A DNA stretch of 16,095 nucleotides from Acidilobaceae archaeon (GTDB lineage Archaea > Thermoproteota > Thermoprotei_A > Sulfolobales > Acidilobaceae): the NCBI GenBank assembly GCA_027013765.1, contig JALWGG010000049.1, positions 446-16,540 of the forward strand. Direction: 5' to 3'. Shown one piece after another: positions 1 to 7,922 of this stretch (its first letter is position 1; every line of letters begins with the position of its first letter). A program made the translations under genes and the position numbers. The notes beneath the pieces were generated by a model. That model searched no databases, was not told the DNA's origin, and worked only from the letters and a program-made list of their open reading frames with translations.

Positions 1-3000
1 AACACCTGCTCCGGAGCCCTCCAGCCAGGGGTATACATTACGCTTGAGCTCATGGTTGCCAGTAGGTTCGTCAGGCTTGAGTAGTCTGCGAGCTTTGCCC
101 GGGCATCCTTGAATAGTATATTCCCGGGCTTAACATCCCCATGCACCAGGCCCCTCGTGTGGAGGTATCTAAGGGCGTCGCCCACCTGGATCCCTAGGAC
201 AAGTATATCCCTGAGGCTTGGACGCCACCCGCTACCGATCTGGTACTCTATGCTGCCCCCATCAGCATACTCATATACAAGCAGTGGAGCCGTGCTAGAG
301 TATGCAAGTAGGCGTAGAAGGTTCCTATGATTCAACGCTTTAACCCTTCTAGCCTGCTCTATGACCTTATTCATGAGGCGCTCGCTCACCGTGGGTACCT
401 GGCCGCCTTCGAGGACCTCCTCATACCCCCTGGCAATCTTGAATACAACAGTATCCTCGCCCCTACTACACTTGTATACACAGCCCCAACCCCCGCAGCC
501 TAGCTTGCAGCAAGACCACTCACCCTCATAACCTGGAGGTGCTACCTCCTCCCTCAGCCTAGCCTTTATAGCGCCACTACATGGCGGTTCCGCTGCTAGG
601 ATGGATAGCCTGGACTCCAGGACCTTATCTATAATACCTACCTCCACCGTATCCCCCGGCATGGCCTCGACACGCTTATTCCTAACAACCCTGAGATATG
701 CTAGAGCAGATGAACCGGCTAGAACTGCCATCAAGATTATAAGGCCCAGTTTAACCTTAATACTGCCATTACCACCGCTGGTTACACCTTGTATACTATA
801 TCCAAGAGTATTTGAGCGATTATCCAGCTCAAGCCTTGTTACAGTTTCTCCCTGTGTTGGGGGTGTATTAGCCATCATGAATGGATTTTCTCTGGTGGAG
901 CCGGCCATGCCAAGCGGGCTCGATGTACTCGTGATTACATTAATACTAGCAGATCCCGTTCCACCACCTATACTATTAGACCCTACGCCAGTATGCCCCT
1001 GTGGCGTCGTCTGGATCGTCTCTACAACGCTTTCATAACTACTAGTTGTTGGTTGCTGGCTTGCTGCATCGATTTTATCTTCAGTTCTGGGGATTGGTGT
1101 GCTTGTATTTATAGTAGTCTGGCCGACATCTATAACCTCCCCTGGCCCCACTTCTACTAGCTTATACACACCATCTATAGAGACATTGTAGACTCCAGGT
1201 ACTGCCAGAATCTCAAGCCTCCCTGACCCGGGTATTATGAAGCTAGCAGTGTATCCCGGACCCGAGCCTCCGCCCCACTCTATTACAACGCTTGAGCCAG
1301 GCCTGCCTGCAATTCTTATCGTTGCCAGCATCGACCGTGGGTCGCCTAGCTCCACTGTTTCTAGGGATCCAGGCTCTATAGTAACGTTGATGGTCTCCCG
1401 TAGACCATCACTGGGGCCAATGGTCCCTGGGGGTATGGGTAGGATCACGTTTACCATATACGTTCCTGGAGCAACGGCTTCTAGCCTTAAAATACCGCTA
1501 CTAGGTATCTCCGCCTGGAAGCTGTTTCCCGGCCAGCTTATGGTTACAATTGATCCTGGAGGCCCCACGACTTCCAGTCTCCCCAAGATGTCTGAAACCA
1601 GGGGGAGCCTGACCTCTATAATCCTCCATGTTCCTAACGTTACCTCAACTTCCCCTGTAAGGGCCTCTGGATCGCCTATGAGGTTTGCTGGCAAGGGTAG
1701 GGTGTAGATTATTGTGTGGTTTCCGGGTTTCAGGTATAGGCGTAGCACCCCGGATTCCGGGATCCCGACTGGCTCCCAGCTGGAAACATAATCCTCTACC
1801 ATGATCATGGTTCCAGCCGGGCCTAGCAGGTTTAGTACCCCATAGGCATTGTCAAACCCTCTAATAAGTATTATGTAGTTGCTTAGATAGCCTTCGAAGC
1901 TGGCCACAGCTATTTTAGACCCGTCGGGGCTCCAGGACAATAGGTAGAGGCCGGATCCGATAGTCGATTGATCTAGTGTGAGTATCTCTTCTCCAAGCAT
2001 GTTGTAGACCGATAGCCCTTCACTATGAGTGACAGTTATCCTATCATCTATCGGGCTCCACGCAACATCACTTATTCCATCATCAATGGTAGCGTTCCAC
2101 ACTCTACTACCACTCCTATTGTATACCGTGAGTGTTTGGCCCTCGATCGCTGCTACAGCTAGTAGCTCCCCGTCAATGCTCCACGAAGCCCATAACCTAG
2201 ATGCGCCTGGAACCACATGGCTTGCTGACCAGAGTATGGAGCCGTCTACACTAGCTAGGTTGACTATGCCTATAACCCCTTGCGGAGGCTTACCACCACT
2301 ACTATTATAGTATACAAGAGTCAGTATACGGCTCCGCGGGTCCCATGATATTGTTGGCTCAATGACCAGCTGGTTCTGATGGAAGCGTTTAGTCCATAGG
2401 ATTACTCCATCACTTGAATTGCAGACTACTATGTAGAACGTGTCGACATCTCCACTAACTGGAGCCAGGAGGGCTGCCAGCATCCTCTTATCAGGGCTCC
2501 ACTCCACCTGCTGGATCCTATAGTCTGTATAATTTAGCTTCCTAAACCATAGAACGTCGCCGCCTGGCTTGTATGCAGAGATAAATGGTTTTTGGCCTAC
2601 ATCCTCTATTATGACCCCGCCTATGGCTATTGCCTCATGAGGGCTCCAGTCCGTGTCAACTATAACCCCGTTAATATGATTCATTTTTATCCTGCTAACA
2701 GTCCTACCGTATAAGTCATACACTTCTACCATGTCAAAGTAGGAAACCATGATGTATTTTCCATCAGGACTAACATCTAGGTCGTTGGCCTCTACTAATT
2801 CCTTACTCCATATAAGTGTTCCTGCCGAATTGAACATGCTGAGGCCTTTACCAGTGAGTATTATTAGGTTACTGCCATCAGGGCTCCATACAATCTTGTA
2901 AACATAGTCCAGAACCGTCACGGAGCCTACTAGCTCTATTGGAGGATAAACCGGAGCCGATCCGTGTGCTATTGGTAGTAGAAGTGCAAGGAGCACGCCC

Positions 3001-3029
3001 AGGACTGTTATGGCCTTAACAGGTTTCAC
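1..3029 (-). CDS. Receptor-like Ser/Thr protein kinase, propeller and PEGA-like ectodomain (partial)
   Basis: Open from a GTG at 3029 to the left edge (1,009 codons, no stop). GGAGGG lies 7 nt before the start. Residues 1-24 resemble a signal peptide. Eight WSPDG-like motifs (near residues 48, 86, 128, 177, 229, 283, 324, 366) indicate a TolB/WD40-like beta-propeller. Three PEGA-like repeats begin near 396, 481 and 567. A Ser/Thr/Gly-rich stalk (about 640-755) leads to one membrane helix (about 761-780) and a Hanks-type kinase: glycine loop GCGGWGCVY (844-852), Lys864, a helix-C Glu (883 or 891), HGDVKPGN with Asp965, Lys967 and Asn970, DYS instead of DFG (982-984), and APE (1005-1007). At least eleven N-glycosylation sequons lie outside the membrane. 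Predicted role: sensing an outside signal and phosphorylating cytoplasmic proteins. The ligand is unknown. The end of the activation segment and the kinase C-lobe lie beyond the window. Confidence 0.88.
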   Translation of the reverse strand, partial: MKPVKAITVLGVLLALLLPIAHGSAPVYPPIELVGSVTVLDYVYKIVWSPDGSNLIILTGKGLSMFNSAGTLIWSKELVEANDLDVSPDGKYIMVSYFDMVEVYDLYGRTVSRIKMNHINGVIVDTDWSPHEAIAIGGVIIEDVGQKPFISAYKPGGDVLWFRKLNYTDYRIQQVEWSPDKRMLAALLAPVSGDVDTFYIVVCNSSDGVILWTKRFHQNQLVIEPTISWDPRSRILTLVYYNSSGGKPPQGVIGIVNLASVDGSILWSASHVVPGASRLWASWSIDGELLAVAAIEGQTLTVYNRSGSRVWNATIDDGISDVAWSPIDDRITVTHSEGLSVYNMLGEEILTLDQSTIGSGLYLLSWSPDGSKIAVASFEGYLSNYIILIRGFDNAYGVLNLLGPAGTMIMVEDYVSSWEPVGIPESGVLRLYLKPGNHTIIYTLPLPANLIGDPEALTGEVEVTLGTWRIIEVRLPLVSDILGRLEVVGPPGSIVTISWPGNSFQAEIPSSGILRLEAVAPGTYMVNVILPIPPGTIGPSDGLRETINVTIEPGSLETVELGDPRSMLATIRIAGRPGSSVVIEWGGGSGPGYTASFIIPGSGRLEILAVPGVYNVSIDGVYKLVEVGPGEVIDVGQTTINTSTPIPRTEDKIDAASQQPTTSSYESVVETIQTTPQGHTGVGSNSIGGGTGSASINVITSTSSPLGMAGSTRENPFMMANTPPTQGETVTRLELDNRSNTLGYSIQGVTSGGNGSIKVKLGLIILMAVLAGSSALAYLRVVRNKRVEAMPGDTVEVGIIDKVLESRLSILAAEPPCSGAIKARLREEVAPPGYEGEWSCCKLGCGGWGCVYKCSRGEDTVVFKIARGYEEVLEGGQVPTVSERLMNKVIEQARRVKALNHRNLLRLLAYSSTAPLLVYEYADGGSIEYQIGSGWRPSLRDILVLGIQVGDALRYLHTRGLVHGDVKPGNILFKDARAKLADYSSLTNLLATMSSSVMYTPGWRAPEQV

Positions 3030-3074
3030 TAGCGTTCCCTCCAGGTCCGGATAAATTAAATGCATATTACCTGG

Positions 3075-3086
3075 TTAAATATTTAT
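3075..3086 (-). promoter_or_regulatory. TATA-like box upstream of the kinase gene
   Basis: An AT-only stretch (ATAAATATTTAA on the minus strand) lies in the 76-base gap between the mutase small-subunit stop and the kinase GTG. A start site about 25 bases downstream would leave a leader of roughly 20 bases carrying the GGAGGG Shine-Dalgarno site. This suggests that the kinase has its own promoter, although read-through from the mutase genes is also possible. Assigned by position and composition only. Confidence 0.42.
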
Positions 3087-3105
3087 GGTATCGAGTCGAG
3101 GAGGC

Positions 3106-3555
3106 TTAGACTAGTGACTCGGCCTCGCGAGCCCTCTTCTCCTCTGCAAGCCTCCTTACGATCTCTATGATGTGCTTGAGGCTTGTACCCGGTAGGAATA
3201 CTTCCCTTATCCCCATCCTTTTTAGGGGCTCTAGGTCTGGTAGTGGTATGGTTCCGCCTAGAACTACTGGTATATCATCTGCGCCAAGCTCTCTGAGCTT
3301 CTCCATCAGCTTCTCCATGTGGTGCATGTGGGCGCCGCTCAGTATGCTAACCCCTATCACATCCACGTCCTCTTGGATTGCCGCCATTGCTACTTGTTCT
3401 GGGGTCTGCCTTATCCCGGTGTATACTACCTCGAAGCCCGCGTCCTTGAGGGCTCTTGCAATCACCTTGGCCCCTCGGTCGTGGCCGTCTATGCCTAGCT
3501 TTGCTACTAGTACCTTTATCCTCCTAGTAGATTGGTGGCTCGACATATACTCCAT
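3106..3555 (-). CDS. B12-binding small subunit of acyl-CoA mutase (MCM/ICM family)
   Basis: A 149-residue standalone cobalamin-binding domain. It has the base-off/His-on signature: DGHDRG at 23-28, with His25 the predicted lower cobalt ligand, then SILSG (70-74) and LGGT (99-102), which cradle the dimethylbenzimidazole tail. In two-subunit mutases this domain pairs with the TIM-barrel subunit, here encoded by the overlapping upstream gene. The first codons overlap the end of the large-subunit gene by 32 bases. AGGAGGTG lies only 2 bases before the ATG at 3555 and 11 bases before an in-frame ATG at 3546, so the exact start is uncertain. The overlap implies translational coupling and equal production of the two subunits. 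The family assignment is firm; the substrate depends on the large subunit. Confidence 0.95.
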   Translation of the reverse strand: MEYMSSHQSTRRIKVLVAKLGIDGHDRGAKVIARALKDAGFEVVYTGIRQTPEQVAMAAIQEDVDVIGVSILSGAHMHHMEKLMEKLRELGADDIPVVLGGTIPLPDLEPLKRMGIREVFLPGTSLKHIIEIVRRLAEEKRAREAESLV

Positions 3556-5224
3556 ACACCTCCTTCAGCGCCCCCATAACCTCTCCCAGCGTCGCTTTTG
3601 CCTTGACAGCCTGGAGTATGTATGGGACCACGTTCTCCCCGCGCTGTGCGGCCCTCCTAAGCTCGTCCAGTGTTCTCCTCCACTTTGCCTGGTCCCTCTC
3701 GCTCCTTATCCTCTTTATCCTCTCCTTCATCCTATTCTCTATCTCTTGTTGGTCGAATTCCAGTAGGGGCACGTTCCTTATCTCATCGATCTCCTCCTGC
3801 TCGAATATGTTGACGCCAACTATGAATCTCTTACCCTCCTCAACCTCCCTCTGGAACCTGTAGCTTGCCTCAGTCACCTCCCTCTGGGGGAAGCCCTTCT
3901 TGACGGCCTCCAGCATGCCCCCCATCCTCTCTATCCTGTCGATATACCTCCATGCCCTCTCCTCCATCTCGTCTGTAAGCCACTCTACAAAATAGCTCCC
4001 AGCCAGGGGGTCTATAGTGTCTGCAACCCCCGTCTCATAGGCGATTATCTGCTGAGTCCTCAGCGCTATCATGGCGGCGAGCTCGCTCGGGACCCTGAAT
4101 GGCTCGTCGAACCCGTTTGTGTGGAGGCTCTGCGTTCCTCCTAGGACTGCTGCTAGGGCCTCTATCGCGGTCCTTACTATATTATTCCACGGCTGCTGGG
4201 CGGTGAGGCTGACTCCCGCGGTTTGTGTATGGAACCTCAGCCATAGGCTCCTCCTCTTCTTGGCCCCGAACCACTCCTTCATTATCTTGGCCCACATCCT
4301 CCTCGCGGCCCTAAACTTCGCGATCTCCTCGAAGAAGTTTATGTGACTGTCGAAGAAGAAGCTGAGCCTGGGGGCAAACTCGTCTACATCCATCCCCCTG
4401 GATATCAGCTGGCGCACATACTCTATCCCGTCTGCAAGGGTGAATGCCAGCTCCTGGACTGCCGTGGACCCGGCCTCCCTTATGTGGTATCCACTAATGC
4501 TTATAGGGTTCCATTTGGGTGTGTTCTTTATGCTATACTCTATAAGGTCCATCGCCACCTTTACAGCAGGCTCCGGCGGGAACACGTAGCTCTTCTGGGC
4601 TATAAACTCCTTGAGGGGGTCATTCTGCGTGGTGCCTCCAACCTTGTAGTATGGTACTCCCTGCTTCTCGGCAACTGCCAGGTAGAATGAGTATAGTACA
4701 GGGGCTGGAGGGTTAATAGTCATGTTGGTGGTTACCTCGCCGAGGTTTATGTCCCTGAATATTATGTCCATATCCACAACCGTTGGAACACTCACCCCCA
4801 CAATGCCTACCTCGCCCTCCGCCATCGGGTCGTCTGGATCGATCCCGATCAGTGTTGGATAATCGAATGCGAGGCTAAGCCCGGTCTCCCCGTGTTTGAT
4901 GAGGAACTTTAGCCTTTCATTAGTCTCCTCCGGCCCTCCATACCCGCTGAACATCCTCATAGTCCATATCCTGGCCCTATACATGGTGGCGTGTATGCCC
5001 CTAGTGAAGGGGTATTCCCCGGGGAATCCGAGCTTCTCCATGTAATCGAAATCCTTTAGGTCTAGAGGAGTGTATAGCCTCTTTATGGGTATCCCGCTCA
5101 GGGTTGTGAACTCCTCCATCCTCTCGGGAAGCCTCTTGAGCCATTCAGGGACAAGCTCCTCCTCCCAGCTCCTATACCTCTTCTCAATCTCCCTGAGGGA
5201 ATCCTCAGAGTAAAGCTTGGGCAA
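3524..5224 (-). CDS. Acyl-CoA mutase large subunit, isobutyryl-CoA mutase-like active site
   Basis: Catalytic TIM-barrel subunit of the methylmalonyl-CoA mutase family, about 566 residues, the usual length when the B12 domain is separate. Numbered from the TTG at 5224, it follows Propionibacterium MCM with a +3 offset: Arg85 (Arg82), Thr88 (Thr85), Gln200 (Gln197) and His247 in SGYH (His244) are all kept. The two substrate-specificity residues are changed: Tyr89 becomes Phe92 (4949-4951) and Arg207 becomes Gln210 (4595-4597), the pair known from isobutyryl-CoA mutase. The likely reaction is therefore isobutyryl-CoA to n-butyryl-CoA using adenosylcobalamin. Start: a GTG at 5233 is in frame, but it is the end of a GGGGTG SD site placed 6 bases before the TTG, so TTG is preferred. 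Most databases would label this methylmalonyl-CoA mutase. No G-protein chaperone gene is adjacent. Confidence 0.93.
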   Translation of the reverse strand: MPKLYSEDSLREIEKRYRSWEEELVPEWLKRLPERMEEFTTLSGIPIKRLYTPLDLKDFDYMEKLGFPGEYPFTRGIHATMYRARIWTMRMFSGYGGPEETNERLKFLIKHGETGLSLAFDYPTLIGIDPDDPMAEGEVGIVGVSVPTVVDMDIIFRDINLGEVTTNMTINPPAPVLYSFYLAVAEKQGVPYYKVGGTTQNDPLKEFIAQKSYVFPPEPAVKVAMDLIEYSIKNTPKWNPISISGYHIREAGSTAVQELAFTLADGIEYVRQLISRGMDVDEFAPRLSFFFDSHINFFEEIAKFRAARRMWAKIMKEWFGAKKRRSLWLRFHTQTAGVSLTAQQPWNNIVRTAIEALAAVLGGTQSLHTNGFDEPFRVPSELAAMIALRTQQIIAYETGVADTIDPLAGSYFVEWLTDEMEERAWRYIDRIERMGGMLEAVKKGFPQREVTEASYRFQREVEEGKRFIVGVNIFEQEEIDEIRNVPLLEFDQQEIENRMKERIKRIRSERDQAKWRRTLDELRRAAQRGENVVPYILQAVKAKATLGEVMGALKEVYGVYVEPPIY

Positions 5225-5245
5225 GGCGGCCACCCCATCCCTTAG

Positions 5246-5270
5246 ACGATATAACTCAGGCTTATATCAT
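5246..5270. promoter_or_regulatory. Divergent promoter between mutase and BtuF-like genes
   Basis: Two TATA-like cores lie here, GATATAAC (about 5248-5255) and CTTATATC (about 5260-5267). Read on the minus strand, the second is ATATAAG and would place a mutase start site near 5239, just upstream of the GGGGTG SD. Read on the plus strand, either core would place a start near 5277-5291, ahead of the BtuF-like start. Both genes therefore appear to fire from a gap of roughly 100 bases. Orientation in archaea depends on the BRE, which cannot be decided by eye here. Confidence 0.45.
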
Positions 5271-5324
5271 GGTAGGGTAGGATGGCTCAATACTAATATA
5301 GTTAACCTGGTGAATGGTACATGT

Positions 5325-6173
5325 ATGGCTAGGGTGGATACCGTGGTCAGGCTGTACTCCGAGGTCCTCGGGGAGGAGGTTGAGGCCCCGGACGAGCCAT
5401 CCAGGATAGTTAGCCTATCCCCGGCGATCACGGAGATCCTCTACAGGCTAGGCCTTGAGGATAAAGTCGTTGGAGTAAGCTTCTACTGCCACAAGCCCCC
5501 TAGGGCTAAGGACAAGCCAAAGGTGGGGAGCTACTATAAGGTGCTCTATGACAAGCTTGAGGAGCTAAAGCCCGACCTCATACTAACCACCACAGGAGCG
5601 CAGAGGAAGGTGCTTGAGGAGATTAGGAGCAGGGGATTCACGCTATACCCAATACCTCTACCCGTTACGGTGTATGGCTTACTAGATGAGATAAGGATCG
5701 TTGGTATAGTTACGGGGAGGATCGATGAGTCTAGGAGGCTTGCCAGGGACTCCATGAAGCTCCTCTACAAGCTACAGGACTCGTTGAGGGGGGTCAAGCT
5801 ATATTATGAAATATTCCTTGGAGGACCCGTATCAGCGGGCGCCCACAGCTATATAGACGACCTCCTCAGGCACATGGGCGCGGTGACCCCCTTCTCACAT
5901 AAGAGGCAGACATGGGTGATAAACCCGAGCCCCGAGGAGGTCCTAGAATTCGACCCGGATGTGATACTATATGAGAAGGCTCCATACACAAACCTTACCC
6001 TAGAGAAGGTCCTAGAGGACTTCAAGTCACGGGGTCTAGGAGGGCTAAGGGCCCTAAGAGACGGCAGGATAGTACTACTGGAGCCCGACACGCTGGCACA
6101 CTATGGACCAAGCATATTCCAAGACGCGCAGGAGATAGCCAAGACCGTCAGGAGGACTCTGGGTAAGGGATAA
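5325..6173 (+). CDS. BtuF-like cobalamin-binding protein lacking a signal peptide
   Basis: A 282-residue protein of the periplasmic-binding-protein-like BtuF/FecB family. N-terminal lobe: RIVSLSPAITEILYRLG (about residues 11-27), then VVGVSFYCHKPP and a KPKVGSYY stretch, all typical of BtuF. The C-terminal lobe has VSAGAHSYIDDLLRHMG and NPSPEEVLEFDPDVILYE. The frame is open back to 5217, but the extra residues overlap the mutase 5' end, resemble nothing in the family and precede the probable transcription start. ATG 5325 is preferred (GGTGA at 5309-5313); GTG 5310 is an alternative. Neither form has a hydrophobic leader or lipobox, so the protein should be cytoplasmic, unlike transport BtuF. 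Divergence from a B12-dependent mutase suggests cofactor binding or storage for that enzyme. Binding of another metal chelate is not excluded. Confidence 0.8.
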   Translation: MARVDTVVRLYSEVLGEEVEAPDEPSRIVSLSPAITEILYRLGLEDKVVGVSFYCHKPPRAKDKPKVGSYYKVLYDKLEELKPDLILTTTGAQRKVLEEIRSRGFTLYPIPLPVTVYGLLDEIRIVGIVTGRIDESRRLARDSMKLLYKLQDSLRGVKLYYEIFLGGPVSAGAHSYIDDLLRHMGAVTPFSHKRQTWVINPSPEEVLEFDPDVILYEKAPYTNLTLEKVLEDFKSRGLGGLRALRDGRIVLLEPDTLAHYGPSIFQDAQEIAKTVRRTLGKG

Positions 6174-6178
6174 ACTCC

Positions 6179-7672
6179 TCAACCCAGCCGACCACTTATA
6201 TACCTAAACCCGCTCCTGGCTAGGCCTCTAAACCATGGAGAAACCAGGTACATGACCCCGGAATAGATTATACCAGAGACAGCTACATGGAAGGCCAGTA
6301 ATGGGGCGTCCCCGAAGAAGTCATATACAAGGACCCCCCTAGCCCCGGAAACATCCAAGTACACTACAACAACCATGAAGGATACCAGGGTCTCCATAAA
6401 CACCCTCCAAGGGAACCTGAACCCCCCAGGTATCTGTATAACGTAGACTAGGGAGCCAGCCAGCTGCGTAGCCACAATTACCATCATATATATTATAGCA
6501 GCCTCGGCCGGGCTAGAAGCATCCCTAGACAATAACCCGCCTGCAATTATCCCAGCCCCTATGAATACAAGTTCCATGAGGAGTAGGCGGGTAACCTTTA
6601 CCCTATCACTCCCAGGCTCCTCTACACGTAGATACGCCAGGAGGAACCCCCTAAACTGGACAAGGAATCCAAGTGATAGCGAGAATAGGGCTCCTAGGAC
6701 CACCATGAAGGAGCCGTCTAGGTATAGAGGGTTAAACATGCTGGTTATAGGCCTGCTGAGCGCGGCCGCAACACCCATCATATACATGAATATCAGCATG
6801 TATAGGCGTAGGGACTCCTCAAGGTCACGCCTATCCCCTCCCCTAAGGACCTTGGCATAGAGGGCCGGTATCATGCTCTGTGTAGCATTATTGACAGCCG
6901 AGGCCACTGATAATGCAATGTTTATATACGCTATGGGCGTCCCTAGCCTTGTCACCCACGTGTATGCAGGGCGTATCAGGTTTCTAGTAAAATCAGTCAA
7001 CGCTATCAGACCCGGGATAAAGGCTCCACGAATCCAGGACCAGGCCAGCCTCAGGTCTCGCCTAATTGTCAGGAGCCCGAGCCTCCAGGTATGATATACT
7101 AGGAAGAGCAGCATTAGCATGCTTGCAACTATTAATGATTCAGATGCCCCAGCGACTCCCAGGCCCATATACAAGACGAGCACCAGGGAAGCTCCAAGCT
7201 TTCCAGCCTCGTGTAGCAGGTTTGCAACGCCAACCAGCTCGGGCCGGGCAACACTTACAACCGACATGAAGTGCCTGGCCAGGATCACGAATATTATGGC
7301 GGGGCTGGCGAGCAGTGCCGGATACACGTCTAGCCCTGCAAGGCCCAGGGTTACGTATATAATGATCATATACAGAATGAATGCAGTAATAGAGTACACA
7401 ATACTTATTATTAGCCCCGTGCCTTGAGCGACTCCGGGGTCACCATCCCTTCCAGCAAGCCCCAGGCCAACATAACGCTGGGTCCACCAATTCCATATGC
7501 CCGACGGCTGGGGTAGGCCGTTGTATAGGGATAGTATTATGCCGAGGACTGCGAAGTCCTCCGGAGGCAGCCTCCTAGCTACTATTACTATAAATCCTAT
7601 TGACACTAGGATCCTTATAGTAACCGCTATAAAGTTGGCTAGGGTTGCATACCTAAGCCTTACCCCACCCAT
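6179..7672 (-). CDS. MOP-superfamily (Wzx-like) lipid-linked glycan flippase
   Basis: A 497-residue, very hydrophobic polytopic membrane protein with about 12-14 predicted helices. The first pair (residues about 10-50) has the family pattern of a helix, a short VARRLPPEDFAVLG loop and a second helix, as in RfbX/Wzx and archaeal AglR-type proteins. These flip polyprenyl- or dolichol-linked sugars across the membrane for surface glycan or N-glycan assembly. The ATG at 7672 has GGAGGC 6 bases upstream, inside the last codons of the preceding two-helix gene, and only 3 bases separate the two genes, so translation is probably coupled. Its stop lies 5 bases from the stop of the converging BtuF-like gene. 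No glycosyltransferase is adjacent, so the cargo cannot be named. Confidence 0.78.
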   Translation of the reverse strand: MGGVRLRYATLANFIAVTIRILVSIGFIVIVARRLPPEDFAVLGIILSLYNGLPQPSGIWNWWTQRYVGLGLAGRDGDPGVAQGTGLIISIVYSITAFILYMIIIYVTLGLAGLDVYPALLASPAIIFVILARHFMSVVSVARPELVGVANLLHEAGKLGASLVLVLYMGLGVAGASESLIVASMLMLLFLVYHTWRLGLLTIRRDLRLAWSWIRGAFIPGLIALTDFTRNLIRPAYTWVTRLGTPIAYINIALSVASAVNNATQSMIPALYAKVLRGGDRRDLEESLRLYMLIFMYMMGVAAALSRPITSMFNPLYLDGSFMVVLGALFSLSLGFLVQFRGFLLAYLRVEEPGSDRVKVTRLLLMELVFIGAGIIAGGLLSRDASSPAEAAIIYMMVIVATQLAGSLVYVIQIPGGFRFPWRVFMETLVSFMVVVVYLDVSGARGVLVYDFFGDAPLLAFHVAVSGIIYSGVMYLVSPWFRGLARSGFRYISGRLG

Positions 7673-7675
7673 TCC

Positions 7676-7900
7676 TCAGCCTCCGCCTCTTGGACTGGAT
7701 AGTAGCGTGTAGCCTATCCACGCGATCAGGCCGAAGATCGTTAGCAGCGCTATTAGCCCCATCACCTTTAGGACGAATATGTCGATTGGGGACCCTAGTA
7801 TGGTGCCGGGTGGCGGGAAGAATACCAGCACTATGTATGAGGCCACCACTACCACTGATATCATAATCATTAGCAGACCCACTAGCCTGTCGCTAGCCAT
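7676..7900 (-). CDS. Small two-helix membrane protein, DPM2-like
   Basis: A 74-residue protein that is almost entirely two membrane helices (about 6-28 and 41-68), joined by a loop with Pro29-Pro31 and ending SSPRGGG. The order of features recalls eukaryotic DPM2, the small membrane subunit of dolichol-phosphate-mannose synthase: an N-terminal DRLVGL (4-9), a Tyr followed by an aliphatic run into prolines, then a second helix ending WIGYTLLSS. The match is by eye and short hydrophobic proteins mislead easily. Its position directly before a flippase for polyprenyl-linked sugars fits a dolichol-pathway role. The ATG at 7900 has GGTG at 7910-7913; an in-frame GTG at 7912 gives 78 residues but would itself be part of that SD. 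The existence of the gene is well supported by its tight packing. Confidence 0.72.
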   Translation of the reverse strand: MASDRLVGLLMIMISVVVVASYIVLVFFPPPGTILGSPIDIFVLKVMGLIALLTIFGLIAWIGYTLLSSPRGGG

Positions 7901-7922
7901 GCTGGCTGGCACCAGGTGTTGT

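Noticed and set aside
1..560. Kinase domain as a dead pseudokinase because of DYS
   Set aside because: P-loop, Lys864, HGDVKPGN and the magnesium-binding Asp982 are all present, so activity is more likely than not.
109..2310. Four plus-strand open frames opposite the kinase gene (for example 601-1038 and 1237-1707)
   Set aside because: They are reverse-strand shadows of a continuous minus-strand gene with clear propeller, repeat and kinase motifs; they have no SD sites and low-complexity proline/serine-rich products.
3167..4690. Plus-strand open frames opposite the mutase genes
   Set aside because: Both mutase subunits are unambiguous on the minus strand, and the opposite frames show no family motifs.
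5217..5324. The 36-residue upstream extension of the BtuF-like protein as a signal peptide
   Set aside because: It contains no hydrophobic stretch or lipobox, overlaps the mutase 5' end and lies before the predicted transcription start.
6561..7712. Plus-strand open frames opposite the flippase
   Set aside because: Their products are Arg/Ser/Pro-rich antisense readings of membrane-helix codons; the minus-strand product is a clear polytopic protein.
7860..7922. A frameshift hiding the missing C-terminal catalytic motif of the ANL-like protein
   Set aside because: The other two frames after the stop do not encode anything like PRTxSGKxLRR, and a packed downstream gene begins at once.
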